A stretch of DNA of 64,000 nucleotides, taken from Micavibrio sp. UBA2705. GTDB lineage: Bacteria > Pseudomonadota > Alphaproteobacteria > Micavibrionales > Micavibrionaceae. The stretch covers positions 15,277-79,276 of the forward strand of contig DELD01000011.1 of the NCBI GenBank assembly GCA_002354205.1, written 5' to 3'. The position numbers and the translations under genes were made by a program. The notes beneath the pieces were generated by a model. That model did no database searches. It worked only from the letters and a program-made list of their open reading frames with translations, and was not told the DNA's origin. This document shows, one piece after another, positions 46,404 to 55,500 of this stretch (within the stretch, counting starts at the first letter, position 1; every line of letters starts with the position of its first letter).

Positions 46404-46417
46404 GTATCAACTGATAC
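46404..46417. promoter_or_regulatory. GTATCA-AC-TGATAC palindrome upstream of lipoprotein gene
   Basis: A perfect 6-bp inverted repeat with a 2-base spacer, 64 bases before the lipoprotein ATG. Its half sites are the same as the centre of the palindrome at 30011-30025, which has a 3-base spacer. It could be an operator, or chance. Confidence 0.25.
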
Positions 46418-46480
46418 CCTTACACATGGTTGATTGACCATTTTGTTTATTTATTCAGAACAACTTATCAGGACAATATA

Positions 46481-47035
46481 ATGATGAAGCGTACATTCCT
46501 TGCTTGTACTGCACTTACGTTAGCCCTCACCGCTTGTACTTCAGAGCGTCAGGTTACTAAGATGAAGATTGAGAACAACACACAATATTGGCAGAGAGCC
46601 GATACCACGACATCATTATATTTGCGCGGCGCAAAAGCCCAGCAGATGTTGAATCGTGATATTGCACGCTGCACCGTTGAAATTAACGAGCTTGTGAATC
46701 AAGGTCTTGTACGTGAAGCAATTCCAACAAACACAGTAAACGGTAGAATCCCAAGACCGGGTTCAGCAGAAGCGAAAATGTCACACTGGGACACACCAGA
46801 GCGCGGCGGACACCTACTGCACGAAGTTATTGAGTATCACGACTTTGAAACATGCATGGTTAGCAAAGGCTGGGCACGCGTTGAATACTTGCCATATGAG
46901 CAAGCCAAAAACGCACGTGATGAGTATTTAGAAGCCATTGATAAGCAAAAATACACATCGACTTACGAGCCTACAAAAGATCCGATTGTTAAAGAAAGCT
47001 TTGATGATATAGGCAATGATGAAAGACTAGACTAA
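46481..47035 (+). CDS. Putative lipoprotein, unknown family
   Basis: 184 residues from the ATG at 46481 (TCAGGACAATATA upstream); the frame is open further up but without a ribosome site. The lipobox LALTAC lies at residues 14-19, with cysteine as the lipidated residue, after FLACTALTLALTAC. The mature part is soluble: YWQRADTTTSLYLRGAKAQQ, C-x-V-E-I-N-E-L-V-N-Q, and EYHDFETCMVSKGWARVEYLPYEQA. The conserved-looking cysteine pair (RCTVEI and ETCMVSKGW) suggests a disulfide. An M-V-S-K-G-W motif with preceding C-M is common in small exported proteins of unknown role. Terminator right after (47061). Confidence 0.7.
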   Translation: MMKRTFLACTALTLALTACTSERQVTKMKIENNTQYWQRADTTTSLYLRGAKAQQMLNRDIARCTVEINELVNQGLVREAIPTNTVNGRIPRPGSAEAKMSHWDTPERGGHLLHEVIEYHDFETCMVSKGWARVEYLPYEQAKNARDEYLEAIDKQKYTSTYEPTKDPIVKESFDDIGNDERLD

Positions 47036-47060
47036 CGCTAGTCCACAATTACAGATTCAA

Positions 47061-47093
47061 AAAAAGGCGCATATAATTTATGCGCCTTTTTTA
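47061..47093 (+). terminator. Rho-independent terminator, probably bidirectional
   Basis: AAAAAGGCGCATA pairs with TATGCGCCTTTTT. The A- and T-rich ends can act on both strands: for the lipoprotein gene on plus and for the CorC-like gene on minus, whose stop is at 47111. Confidence 0.9.
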
Positions 47094-47110
47094 TATTTAT
47101 AGCTAAAGCC

Positions 47111-48472
47111 TTATGGCTGCCCTAAATCAATCTCATCATCAACCTCTTCAATATCAGCAGGTGGACGCACAGCAATCATCGTAATTTGGTTACGCTGCCT
47201 TCTAATAATCTCAAAATCAAACTCATAGAAGTTAAAACGCTGATTAACATTCGGTAGCTGCTTGGCTTCAAAAATGATAAGCCCTGCAATTGTTGAATAA
47301 TCTTCATCTGGTAAATTCCATTCGAACTCACGGTTAAGATCGCGTATGGTAACATCACCTTTGATAAGATACAGGCCATCAGGACCTTTACGCACACCTT
47401 TAACGGCAATGTCATGCTCATCGTCAATCTCACCGACAATCTCTTCTAGGATGTCTTCTAATGTAACAACCCCTTTAAATGCGCCATACTCATCAACAAC
47501 TAAAGCAAAATGTTCACGGCGTTCTCTAAATGATTGTAATTGATCATAAAGATTGGACGTTTCCGGAATAAACCATGGCTCACCCACGACTTCGCGTATG
47601 TCAATTTTGCTGACATCATTTTGCGTTTTCTGCAAAGCGCGGAACAGCTCTTTAGCATGCAAAACACCAATAATGTCATCTCTATTTTCATTATATAAAG
47701 GAATGCGCGTGAAGCGGCTATGCAGCACTTCATTCACAAGCTCTGCAATCGGCATGTTAATATCAAGCACTTCAACATTCTTACGGTGCACCATGATTTC
47801 TTCGACCTCAACATCAGCCAAGTCAAGAATAGAACGCAACATCGCACGCTGCTCATGAACCCCTTGCGCTGACCCGCGATGCATTTCAATCGCGCCGCGC
47901 AGCTCCTCTACATTACCGCCAACATTAACATGGTCAACCCGAACGCCAAAAAGCATCAAAGTACGACGCACAATCCACACCACCAATTGCGATACCGGCG
48001 AAAACACAATAACGACCACATTAATAATCGGCGAAATCGCCAGCGCCATTTTATCCGCATGTAGCAAAGCATAGGTTTTGGGGAGCACTTCCGCAAAAAT
48101 AAGGACGAGCAAAGTCATCCCCATTGTCGCATAAACAATGCCGCTATCGCCAAATATAGACATCAAAACACCAGTCGCCATTGAGGTTGCCAAAATATTG
48201 ACAAGGTTGTTACCAAGCAGCAATGCGCCAATTAAACGGTCTTTTTGATCCGTCAGCTTACGCACAAGCCCTGCTTTTTTATTTCCATCCTTCTCCATGT
48301 GAAGCATACGCGCCTCAGACACGGCAGTAAGCGATGTTTCTGAGCCAGAAAAGAACCCTGATAAACACAGCAAGAAGAAAATAACACCAACAGACACCCA
48401 GAATGCAGGATCCTCCAAAGGCGGCAGCGTCTCTACAGCTTCCATAACGTCTACGGCTGTGATTTTTTCCAT
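47111..48472 (-). CDS. CorC/HlyC-type membrane protein (DUF21 + CBS pair + CorC_HlyC)
   Basis: 453 residues. Residues 20-205 are a DUF21 domain with four membrane segments (VSVGVIFFLLCLSGFFSGSE with the family S-G-x-E-T; VYATMGMTLLVLIFAEVLPKTYAL). Two CBS domains follow (EEIMVHRKNVEVLDINMPI and FALVVDEYGAFKGVVTLEDILEEIVGEI). The C-terminal CorC_HlyC domain has the G-D-V-T-I-R-D-L-N and YSTIAGLIIFEAKQLPNVNQ blocks. Members move or sense Mg2+/Co2+. In alphaproteobacteria this type commonly lies near aroB and aroK, as here (aroB starts 38 bases upstream on the same strand). Confidence 0.93.
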   Translation of the reverse strand: MEKITAVDVMEAVETLPPLEDPAFWVSVGVIFFLLCLSGFFSGSETSLTAVSEARMLHMEKDGNKKAGLVRKLTDQKDRLIGALLLGNNLVNILATSMATGVLMSIFGDSGIVYATMGMTLLVLIFAEVLPKTYALLHADKMALAISPIINVVVIVFSPVSQLVVWIVRRTLMLFGVRVDHVNVGGNVEELRGAIEMHRGSAQGVHEQRAMLRSILDLADVEVEEIMVHRKNVEVLDINMPIAELVNEVLHSRFTRIPLYNENRDDIIGVLHAKELFRALQKTQNDVSKIDIREVVGEPWFIPETSNLYDQLQSFRERREHFALVVDEYGAFKGVVTLEDILEEIVGEIDDEHDIAVKGVRKGPDGLYLIKGDVTIRDLNREFEWNLPDEDYSTIAGLIIFEAKQLPNVNQRFNFYEFDFEIIRRQRNQITMIAVRPPADIEEVDDEIDLGQP

Positions 48473-48509
48473 TTTATAATGTTCCTAAATTAACAATCAT
48501 ATATTTATA

Positions 48510-49658
48510 TTATGCGTTCTCAATAAAACGTTCTAGCACATCGCGCAACATGTTTTCGCTGATGTTACTATGACAGGCCGCTTTTCCTAGGCGTTCCAAC
48601 ACAATAAATGTAATCCCCTGCGCGCTCGCCTTTTTATCGCGATACATAAGCGCAATCATTTCATCAACACTTGTTTTGGGCCGATTGGCAATATCACCAT
48701 AGCTCGTGGGCATAGAAAGGCTTTTCAGGTGGCGCGATACGGTTAACGCATCTTCCGAGTCAATAAAACCAAGTTTTTCTGAAAGGTCAGCCGCTAGGCA
48801 CATACCAATTGACACAGCCTCTCCATGACGCAAGCGGTCATCATAACCACACAGCGTTTCAAGAACATGCGCGAAGGTATGCCCTAAATTTAATAATGCA
48901 CGCAGGCCAGATTCGCGTTCATCCTGCGCGACAATCTCGGCCTTAATTTCGCAGCATCTTTGCACCGCATAATGCACCGCATCCGCTTCATGTGCTAAAA
49001 GCCGCGCCGCGTTGTCATGCAACCACACCATAAAGTCAGCATCCCAAAGCAAACCATATTTATAGATTTCCGCATAGCCTGAGCGCATTTCCCGCGTAGG
49101 AAGTGACTTTAATATCGAAGAACTACAGAAAACGGCTTTGGGCTGATAAAACGCACCAACAAGGTTTTTCCCCGCTGCAATATTAATCGCCGTTTTGCCG
49201 CCAACAGAGCTATCGACCTGCGCCAAAAGCGTCGTCGGTATTTGTATAAAATCAACGCCGCGCATATAACTTGCCGCTATAAAGCCTGCCAAATCACCTA
49301 TAACGCCCCCGCCAATAGCAATAATCAGCGAATCTCTGCGCGCGCCCTGACAAGCAAGCCACTGCAAGATGTCGCCGTACATATCAACGGACTTACTCGC
49401 CTCCCCTGATGGAACGCTATATAGTTCAACCTTATCAAAATCGGGTTTAAGCGCTGCGACCACAGCATCCGCACATAATGAATTCACAGCCTGATCCGCG
49501 ATAACGAAAATAGACTTACCCGCATAATCGTTGCGCACAAACGCGCAAGCACGCGCGGTGCAATCATCTTCTATATATATGTCATAGCTACGCGGCCCCA
49601 ATTCAACGCGCACATTATAGGGAGTCTGCCTCTGGCTTGGTTGCTGATTAATCATCAC
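48510..49658 (-). CDS. aroB: 3-dehydroquinate synthase
   Basis: 382 residues. Converts DAHP to 3-dehydroquinate, second step of the shikimate pathway, using NAD+ and a divalent metal. Signature blocks: PSGEASKSVDMYG, IAIGGGVIGDLAGFIAASYMRGV, IPTTLLAQVDSSVGGKTAINI, KNLVGAFYQPKAV, and the metal ligands in LLNLGHTFAHVLETL and LRHGEAVSIGM. It lies downstream of aroK (38 bases) on the same strand, the standard aroKB order. Confidence 0.97.
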   Translation of the reverse strand: MMINQQPSQRQTPYNVRVELGPRSYDIYIEDDCTARACAFVRNDYAGKSIFVIADQAVNSLCADAVVAALKPDFDKVELYSVPSGEASKSVDMYGDILQWLACQGARRDSLIIAIGGGVIGDLAGFIAASYMRGVDFIQIPTTLLAQVDSSVGGKTAINIAAGKNLVGAFYQPKAVFCSSSILKSLPTREMRSGYAEIYKYGLLWDADFMVWLHDNAARLLAHEADAVHYAVQRCCEIKAEIVAQDERESGLRALLNLGHTFAHVLETLCGYDDRLRHGEAVSIGMCLAADLSEKLGFIDSEDALTVSRHLKSLSMPTSYGDIANRPKTSVDEMIALMYRDKKASAQGITFIVLERLGKAACHSNISENMLRDVLERFIENA

Positions 49659-49696
49659 TATTCTTTCGCTATGTTCAGCGTTAATATAGCCTGCAT

Positions 49697-50245
49697 TTAT
49701 TGATCCGCCAAATAATCAATGATTGTACGCACAACATGCCCGCCACCACGGCTAGAATCGACATGCAACTCAGCCTGTTCATATAAAGAGCTACGAGCAT
49801 CAAGCAACGCAGATAAAACCGCACGCGGGTCACGCCCCTTTAATAACGGACGGTCATCACGCCGCGCCGTACGCTCAACCAAAACATCAACATCTGATGT
49901 AAGCCAAATTAGATGCGCGCCCAACTTCATTTTTTCTAAAGTTTGCGGCTGCGTCACGCTGCCCCCACCCGTTGAGATAACACTTGCCTTATTACCAAGC
50001 AAACGCTCAATCACCTTGCTTTCCAAATCGCGGAAAGCCGCCTCACCATAAAACTCAAAGATATCTGCAACAGATTGTCCCGCGCTCAAGACAATCTCAT
50101 CATCCGAGTCGACAAAGCTGATGCCAAGCTCTTTCGCCAGTAAGCGCCCAATATGAGTCTTTCCGACCCCCATCATTCCAATAAGGGCAACAGGCTTCTT
50201 TAAAATAACATGTTCAGAATTCAGCGTTTTCGCACTCATATACAC
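49697..50245 (-). CDS. aroK: Shikimate kinase
   Basis: 182 residues. Phosphorylates shikimate at the 3-OH with ATP. P-loop ALIGMMGVGKTHIGRLLAKE (about 20-39), shikimate-binding DSDDEIVLSAGQSVADIFEFYGEAAFRDLESKV (Asp and Arg in D-x-D and F-R-x-x-E), ISTGGGSV, and the lid RDDRPLLKGRDPR. First gene of the minus-strand aroK-aroB-corC transcript. Divergent from the microprotein and xerD. Confidence 0.96.
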   Translation of the reverse strand: MYMSAKTLNSEHVILKKPVALIGMMGVGKTHIGRLLAKELGISFVDSDDEIVLSAGQSVADIFEFYGEAAFRDLESKVIERLLGNKASVISTGGGSVTQPQTLEKMKLGAHLIWLTSDVDVLVERTARRDDRPLLKGRDPRAVLSALLDARSSLYEQAELHVDSSRGGGHVVRTIIDYLADQ

Positions 50246-50355
50246 AGTTTTTTTATAGTTATAAGAAATTACTTGGCATAGGCCAACTAAGGCTGTAACT
50301 TACCGTAACTACATGATGAAATCAATCTGATAGTTATAAATTTAAGAAGCAAACA

Positions 50356-50493
50356 ATGAAAAAAACTTTTATATTCCTTTTTTTACTTATTCTTGTGGCA
50401 GGCTTTATCTGGCTTGGTATCACGCAACCTCAATTACAGACAAGCCCTGTCAATCAGGACATTGATACCGCACAGTTTATTAGCGTCGAATAA
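50356..50493 (+). CDS. 45-residue single-span membrane microprotein upstream of xerD
   Basis: MKKTFIFLFLLILVAGFIW at the start gives a positive N terminus and one hydrophobic helix; the tail (GITQPQLQTSPVNQDIDTA...) is short and polar. The gene has its own ATG at 50356 and stop at 50491-50493. The preceding bases (TTTAAGAAGCAAACA) hold a possible ribosome site. It sits between aroK (divergent) and xerD, where many alphaproteobacteria carry a small membrane ORF; that context is memory, not a check. Signal peptide or membrane anchor cannot be told apart. Unknown function. Confidence 0.5.
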   Translation: MKKTFIFLFLLILVAGFIWLGITQPQLQTSPVNQDIDTAQFISVE

Positions 50494-50611
50494 CAAGAAA
50501 TATGTTTAATTAGAGAATGTTATAATTAGACTTACCTAATATTATTTGCTGATAAGTTATTCATTTTTATGAAGTTTTTGAAAATAAATAAACTTATGTC
50601 AAATTTACAGC

Positions 50612-50640
50612 TTGACAGTGAAAATAAAATTATGTAATAA
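50612..50640 (+). promoter_or_regulatory. Possible xerD promoter
   Basis: TTGACA (50612-50617, 6/6) is followed after 17 bases by TAATAA (50635-50640, 3/6 to TATAAT), 130 bases before the xerD start. The strong -35 and right spacing favour it; the -10 is poor. Confidence 0.3.
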
Positions 50641-50772
50641 CTAACTTCGCATTCTGCTTTTGAGTGTGAATTTATAAAAAAAAAACAATAACCGTGGGGT
50701 TATCATCTGCGTGAATTATTGGCACTAACCAACGTTAATAAAAACGCAGAGTATAATAAGGAGAACTAAAAA

Positions 50773-51765
50773 ATGGCACGTCCAGGACGCCCAGCACTAC
50801 CAAAACCGGATCTACACCCTTCTGTAGATGCTTTTTTGAACATGCTACAAACAGAACGTGGAGCAGCACTAAACACTCGCCAAGCATATTGGAGAGATTT
50901 AGCTGACGTAAGTTTGTTCCTCAAGAATCAGATGAGCTCTGATATTGACAAAGCAAACACAGATGAAATCAAAGCCTACCTTAAAGACCTTGCGGGCAAA
51001 GTGAACGCAAAAGGCAAAGGTAATGGCAAAATTTCTGAACGCACAATTGCACGTCGCCTATCAGCGATGCGCCAATATTACCGTTTTGTGATTTCAGAAA
51101 AAATGCGTAAAGATGACCCGACATCAACAATCGAAAGCCCTAAGCAAGGCCGCACATTGCCAAAAACACTTAGCGAGACAGAAGTGAGCACACTTATTCG
51201 CGTTGCGGGTGAAGCCGGCACTGCGGAAAGCGTACGCCTTGTATGCTTGCTAGAAATGCTTTATGCAACCGGCCTTCGTGTATCAGAACTTGTTGGCCTG
51301 TCCATGACAGCCGTTGGTGAAGACGTGCAGTTCCTTCTTGTTGAAGGTAAAGGCGGTCGTGAGCGCATGGTTCCTTTAAGCGACCCAGCTCAAAAAGCTA
51401 TCAATAACTACATGAACGTGCGTCAAAGTTTTGTATCTCCTGAAGATGAAGGCACGCAAGCACAGTGGTTATTCCCATCAAAGACTTCGGTAAAAGGTCA
51501 CCTAACGCGTCAGCGCTTTGCACAGCTTCTTAAAGATCTTGCACGCGCAGCGAAAGTTGACGAAGACCGCGTAAGCCCACATGTACTACGTCACGCATTT
51601 GCAACACACCTTCTTAGCCGTGGTGCAGATCTTCGTTCAGTACAGAAAATGCTTGGTCACGCTGACATCGCAACAACACAAATCTATACACATATCATTG
51701 GTAAAGATTTGAAGGACACTGTTGATGAAAAGCACCCAATGTCAAAAACAGGCACAGACGCTTAA
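50773..51765 (+). CDS. xerD: Tyrosine recombinase XerD
   Basis: 330 residues. The N-terminal SAM-like domain (about 12-110) holds FLNMLQTERGAALNTRQAYW. The catalytic domain has Arg in LLYATGLRVSELVGL (about 166), Lys in LLVEGKGGRERMVPL, the H-x-x-R box in VSPHVLRHAFATHLL (about 270), His in VQKMLGHADIATTQ, and nucleophile Tyr in IYTHIIGKDLKDTV (about 304). With XerC it resolves chromosome dimers at dif. The gene begins AAGGAGAACTAAAA before ATG. The genomic context (aroK, aroB; then accA) marks it as chromosomal XerD, not a mobile integrase. Confidence 0.95.
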   Translation: MARPGRPALPKPDLHPSVDAFLNMLQTERGAALNTRQAYWRDLADVSLFLKNQMSSDIDKANTDEIKAYLKDLAGKVNAKGKGNGKISERTIARRLSAMRQYYRFVISEKMRKDDPTSTIESPKQGRTLPKTLSETEVSTLIRVAGEAGTAESVRLVCLLEMLYATGLRVSELVGLSMTAVGEDVQFLLVEGKGGRERMVPLSDPAQKAINNYMNVRQSFVSPEDEGTQAQWLFPSKTSVKGHLTRQRFAQLLKDLARAAKVDEDRVSPHVLRHAFATHLLSRGADLRSVQKMLGHADIATTQIYTHIIGKDLKDTVDEKHPMSKTGTDA

Positions 51766-51798
51766 TATTTAGCGCCTTACCGCATAATAATTTTATCT

Positions 51799-51836
51799 CA
51801 AGCAGGTTTTGATTTGTCATGACCTGCTTGATTTGT
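51799..51836 (+). terminator. Putative terminator of xerD
   Basis: CAAGCAGGT (51799-51807) pairs with ACCTGCTTG (51822-51830) over a 14-base loop; the tail ATTTGTT is only moderately T-rich. Confidence 0.6.
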
Positions 51837-51912
51837 TATACAAGCCAGTAAAATAAAAAGAGTAATAGTAAATTCATGTGTTCGCACAGAATATAATAAG
51901 GAAAAGTTACAT

Positions 51913-52854
51913 ATGCTTGAGTTTGAAAAGCCAGTTATCGAATTAGAATCAAAAATTGCAGAGCTTCGCCACGTCAGTAACGATGATGAACTCAACATTG
52001 CGGATGAAATATCCCGCATGCAAAGCAAAGCTGACCGTCTGCTTTCTCAAATTTATGCGCGCCTGACACCTGCGCAAATCGTACAAGTTGCACGCCACCC
52101 AAACCGCCCGCATTTAAAGGATTATATCGAGCACATGATCGAAGACTTCACACCACTTGCTGGCGACCGTCTTTTCGGTGAAGACTTTGCTCTTATTGGT
52201 GGCATAGGCCGCTTTAACGGTCAAAGCGTTGTTGTTATGGGGCAAGAAAAAGGCCACGACACAGAAAGCCGCATCAAACATAATTTCGGCATGGCACGCC
52301 CAGAAGGCTACCGTAAGGCGCAGCGCCTCATGGATATGGCCTCACAGTTCCAAATCCCTGTAATTTCTTTGGTTGATACTGCGGGTGCATATCCAGGCCT
52401 TGGCGCGGAAGAACGCGGCCAATCTGAAGCCATTGCACGCTCTATCGAATCATGCCTTAAGTTAGAAGTCCCAATGCTTTCCGTCATTATTGGCGAAGGC
52501 GGCTCTGGCGGCGCGATTGCGATTGCTGCGGCTGACAAAGTCTACATGTTAGAAAACTCAATCTATTCCGTTATCTCACCAGAAGGCTGCGCATCTATTT
52601 TATGGCGCAGCGCAGACTATGCGAAAGACGCTGCAACAGCCCTTAAACTCACAGCAAAAGACATGCTTGAAAACGGTTTGATTGACAATATCATTGATGA
52701 ACCACAAGGCGGCGCGCACAGAAACAAGCAAGCAACCATTGCAATGGTTGCTGCGCAGCTTGAAAAAGGCCTAAAAGAGCTCAGCCCTTGGAAAGCCGAT
52801 AAGCTTATCACGAAAAGAGAAGACAAGTACCTCTCAATGGGAAGAGCCGCTTAA
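51913..52854 (+). CDS. accA: Acetyl-CoA carboxylase carboxyltransferase subunit alpha
   Basis: 313 residues. With AccD it moves carboxyl from biotin to acetyl-CoA, making malonyl-CoA for fatty-acid synthesis. Blocks: MLEFEKPVIELESKI, RHPNRPHLKDYIEHMIEDF, LFGEDFALIGGIGRF, GQEKGHDTESRIKHNFGM, PEGYRKAQRLMDMA and VDTAGAYPGLGAEERGQSEA, then GEGGSGGAIAIAAADKVYMLE. The start follows AAGGAAAAGTTACAT, a leader similar to that of xerD upstream. xerD-accA is a stable pair in alphaproteobacteria. Confidence 0.97.
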   Translation: MLEFEKPVIELESKIAELRHVSNDDELNIADEISRMQSKADRLLSQIYARLTPAQIVQVARHPNRPHLKDYIEHMIEDFTPLAGDRLFGEDFALIGGIGRFNGQSVVVMGQEKGHDTESRIKHNFGMARPEGYRKAQRLMDMASQFQIPVISLVDTAGAYPGLGAEERGQSEAIARSIESCLKLEVPMLSVIIGEGGSGGAIAIAAADKVYMLENSIYSVISPEGCASILWRSADYAKDAATALKLTAKDMLENGLIDNIIDEPQGGAHRNKQATIAMVAAQLEKGLKELSPWKADKLITKREDKYLSMGRAA

Positions 52855-52913
52855 AAAAGCGGCCCTTCGTTCATATAGCTTAAAATAAATATCATTCAGA
52901 ATTTCTGCACGCC

Positions 52914-53288
52914 TTAAGCACTCATAAGTGAGCGCTCGCAGAGTTCATCCCCCGTTTTCAGGTCAATATCAACCCGGGCACGTTTGAGCATATTGCGAAA
53001 ATTACCATGTCCCGCTTTAACATGCCCTTCTTGTGATGAAGCAGCGCGATAGTAAAGCAGCAAAAACATCCGTATCGACGATGTTAAACTTGCGTTTTCA
53101 TGTTTACGAATGGACACAAGCGAGCAGAACTCATGTATTGTGGTGTTTTCACGCTCTGCCACCTCATACAAAATATCCCACATTTGTGGCTCTAATCGAA
53201 TAGAGGTTCTGCGCCCTAAAATGGTCACATTACGCCCAAGAAGAGTGGTTTTACGTTCTGATTTGTCTTTAAATAAGTCTTCATACAT
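52914..53288 (-). CDS. Ribbon-helix-helix domain protein (RHH_4 type)
   Basis: 124 residues. The core reads RNVTILGRRTSIRLEPQMWDILYEVAERENTTIHEFC (given here as one family block, shorter: RRTSIRLEP, MWDILYEVAER, TTIHEFCSLVS), then SLTSSIRMFLLLYYRAAS. That is the RHH_4 alphaproteobacterial domain, a ribbon-helix-helix DNA-binding fold; its role is unknown. N-terminal 20 residues are charged; the last 30 are basic. It is downstream of bolA on the same strand with 134 AT-rich bases between, so it may have its own promoter. Confidence 0.8.
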   Translation of the reverse strand: MYEDLFKDKSERKTTLLGRNVTILGRRTSIRLEPQMWDILYEVAERENTTIHEFCSLVSIRKHENASLTSSIRMFLLLYYRAASSQEGHVKAGHGNFRNMLKRARVDIDLKTGDELCERSLMSA

Positions 53289-53422
53289 AGCTAAAAAATA
53301 CCTTGGTTACAAATACACCTAAAGTATATACACACATACAATAAAAACAACCCTCAGTTAACAAAAACTGCAACCATAAAAACAAACACAACCAATGGTT
53401 GCGGTCTAGCAAAAAAGGCTTT

Positions 53423-53692
53423 TTAAAGACAAGATATTGATAATGCGTGGATTTTAGCGTCCATAAGGTCGGAAAGCTCTGCGTAAATACGCTTGTGTTT
53501 ATCAACACGACTGTATTCACCTAAAGCAGTAGATTTAATAATAAGCTTAAAATGGCTCTCCCCGCCTTCGCGGTAACCTGCGTGACCAATATGCAAATGG
53601 CTTTCGTCAATAACTTCTATTTTTTCAGGCGAGAAAGCCTGCGTCAGTCTTTGTTCAATTTCTTGCGCAACTGTGTGTTTTTTTTCTTCCAT
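53423..53692 (-). CDS. BolA family protein
   Basis: 89 residues: VAQEIEQRLTQAFSPEKIEVIDESHLH-type opening, then HIGHAGYREGGESHFKLII (the G-x-E-x-H-F of BolA), and RVDKHKRIYAEL-SDLMDAKIHALSI. Conserved histidines could bind a 2Fe-2S cluster with a monothiol glutaredoxin, typical of BolA proteins in iron homeostasis and stress. Divergent from the J-domain gene by 61 bases; the order bolA, J-domain, cobS, cobT is a conserved alphaproteobacterial block. Confidence 0.92.
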   Translation of the reverse strand: MEEKKHTVAQEIEQRLTQAFSPEKIEVIDESHLHIGHAGYREGGESHFKLIIKSTALGEYSRVDKHKRIYAELSDLMDAKIHALSISCL

Positions 53693-53753
53693 TTTACCCT
53701 CTAAGCCCTATATTTTTCTGTAAAACTAAAACGAAAAACATTATAATCAATTT

Positions 53754-54404
53754 ATGCCTAGAATAAAACTACAAGAAAAGTCACCTTTATTTGATGACGA
53801 CAAACCAAAAATAGCCGTTCGTGTATGTGATATGCCCGAATGCGTTACCCATGCTGAGCATCGCGCCCCTAAGAACAGAGGGCTAAACGAATATTACAAC
53901 TTTTGTTATGAGCATGTCAGTTCATATAACCGCGCATGGAATTATTTTGATGGTATGCCGGAGCGTGATGTCGAAGATTACATCTATAACGGCACAATTT
54001 GGGATCGTCCGACATGGAAATTCGCGACCGAAGGCGCTGCGGACGAAATATTGCGTCAGAAAACGTGGCAAACATACCATTTCACCGAAAAAGAAGCACC
54101 AAAGAGTCATAAAGGCCATTACGGCGCACATAATGGCGGCAATAACAACCAAAGCAGCTATGTCAGTCAGCAAAGCAGGAACACACCAGAGTTTAAAGCA
54201 TTAGAAGAACTTGGCCTAGCGCCGCCCGTCACGCTTGAAATTATCAAGGCGGCTTATAAAACACTCGTAAAGAAATATCATCCGGATGTTAACAGCAACT
54301 GCCCTATGGCAGAGGAAAAAAGCAAAAACATTAATGCAGCTTACACCATGCTGCGCCTTTCTTATGAGAAATATGAAAAGCTAGAAGAAAAATTTAAGGG
54401 ATAA
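53754..54404 (+). CDS. J-domain (DnaJ-like) protein with N-terminal zinc-finger-like region
   Basis: 216 residues. The C-terminal 65 residues are a J domain: LEELGLAPPVTLEIIKAAYKTLVKKYHPDVN (here as smaller pieces) with the H-P-D loop (KYHPDVNSN) and KSKNINAAYTMLRLSY. The N-terminal region has C-x4-C (RVCDMPECVTHAEHRAPK) and YYNFCYEHVSSYNRAWNYFDGM, a possible metal-binding motif. An Asn/Gly/Ser linker (about 126-145) separates both. A J domain stimulates an Hsp70. The protein type always precedes cobS in alphaproteobacteria, so it may help fold or assemble the chelatase; that is inference. Confidence 0.9.
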   Translation: MPRIKLQEKSPLFDDDKPKIAVRVCDMPECVTHAEHRAPKNRGLNEYYNFCYEHVSSYNRAWNYFDGMPERDVEDYIYNGTIWDRPTWKFATEGAADEILRQKTWQTYHFTEKEAPKSHKGHYGAHNGGNNNQSSYVSQQSRNTPEFKALEELGLAPPVTLEIIKAAYKTLVKKYHPDVNSNCPMAEEKSKNINAAYTMLRLSYEKYEKLEEKFKG

Positions 54405-54486
54405 GCCCCCTTTAAAAATCGCATTACCTCCCTATTTTTTGTATAAATAACTATCCGCTTAAAACGATGTTTAAGGACGCTATACC

Positions 54487-55500
54487 GTGAGTGAAGAATC
54501 AAAAAAAACCGAAAAAACCACCGCATTCGATACAACCCAGCTTGAAAACAGCCGTACACACAGCACCATCCCTGATAAAATGTACGATGTGCGCGAAACA
54601 TTTGGTATTGATGTCGATATGAAGGTCCCAGGCTTTGCCCATGATATTCCCAATGTCCCTGAAATTGACGATACATATCAGTTCGACCACGATACGACCC
54701 TCGCTATCCTCGCAGGGTTCGGGCATAACCGACGCGTTATGGTGCAGGGCTTCCACGGCACGGGTAAATCAACCCATATCGAACAAATCGCGGCGCGCCT
54801 AAGATGGCCTTGTATGCGCGTCAACCTCGATTCCCATGTCAGCCGTATGGATTTACTTGGTAAAGATGCCATCGTTTTAAAAGAAGGCAAACAGATTACC
54901 GAATGGAAAGAAGGCATATTAACATGGGCGCTACAAAACCCTGTTGCTCTTGTCTTTGACGAATATGACGCAGGCCGCCCTGATGTAATGTTCGTTATTC
55001 AGCGCATTTTGGAAGCCGAAGGTAAGCTGACTTTGCTCGATCAAAACAAAATCATCCGACCGCACCCTGCCTTTCGCCTATTTGCAACCGCGAACACAAT
55101 CGGTCTTGGTGACACAACTGGCCTTTATCACGGCACGCAGCAAATCAACCAAGGGCAGATGGATCGCTGGAACATTGTCACTGTACTGAATTACCTGCCC
55201 CCCGAAACCGAAGCGCAGATTATTTTAAAGAAAATACCAGAGCTTACATCTGACGAAGATAAAGACGAAGTCCGCGCCATGGTGCAGGTCGCGAACTTAA
55301 CACGTAAAGGCTTTAAATCAGGCGATTTATCAACCCTAATGTCCCCGCGCACCGTATTAAGCTGGGCAGATAATACTGAAATTTTCGGCGACCGTGAACT
55401 ATCGTTCAAATTAAGTTTCTATAACAAATGTGACGAAGCAGAGCGCCCGATATTAAGAGAATATTATCAACGCTGTTTTGGTGTAGACCTTGAGCAATGA
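54487..55500 (+). CDS. cobS: Cobaltochelatase subunit CobS (AAA+ ATPase)
   Basis: 337 residues from GTG 54487, preceded by AAGGACGCTATACC. Walker [16 protein letters not shown] (88-102), Walker [20 protein letters not shown], sensor [18 protein letters not shown], and an arginine-finger stretch ([12 protein letters not shown]). In aerobic cobalamin synthesis CobS and CobT form the motor of the ATP-dependent chelatase that, with CobN, inserts cobalt into hydrogenobyrinate diamide. CobN is not in the window. Homologues often occur in this bolA-linked position, and a chaperone-like use beyond cobalamin has been suggested by such context. Its stop overlaps cobT. Confidence 0.93.
   Translation: MSEESKKTEKTTAFDTTQLENSRTHSTIPDKMYDVRETFGIDVDMKVPGFAHDIPNVPEIDDTYQFDHDTTLAILAGFGHNRRVMVQGFHGTGKSTHIEQIAARLRWPCMRVNLDSHVSRMDLLGKDAIVLKEGKQITEWKEGILTWALQNPVALVFDEYDAGRPDVMFVIQRILEAEGKLTLLDQNKIIRPHPAFRLFATANTIGLGDTTGLYHGTQQINQGQMDRWNIVTVLNYLPPETEAQIILKKIPELTSDEDKDEVRAMVQVANLTRKGFKSGDLSTLMSPRTVLSWADNTEIFGDRELSFKLSFYNKCDEAERPILREYYQRCFGVDLEQ

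Noticed and set aside
52846..52863. 7-bp hairpin around the accA stop codon
   Set aside because: No T-run follows on either strand within reach, so it does not look like a terminator.
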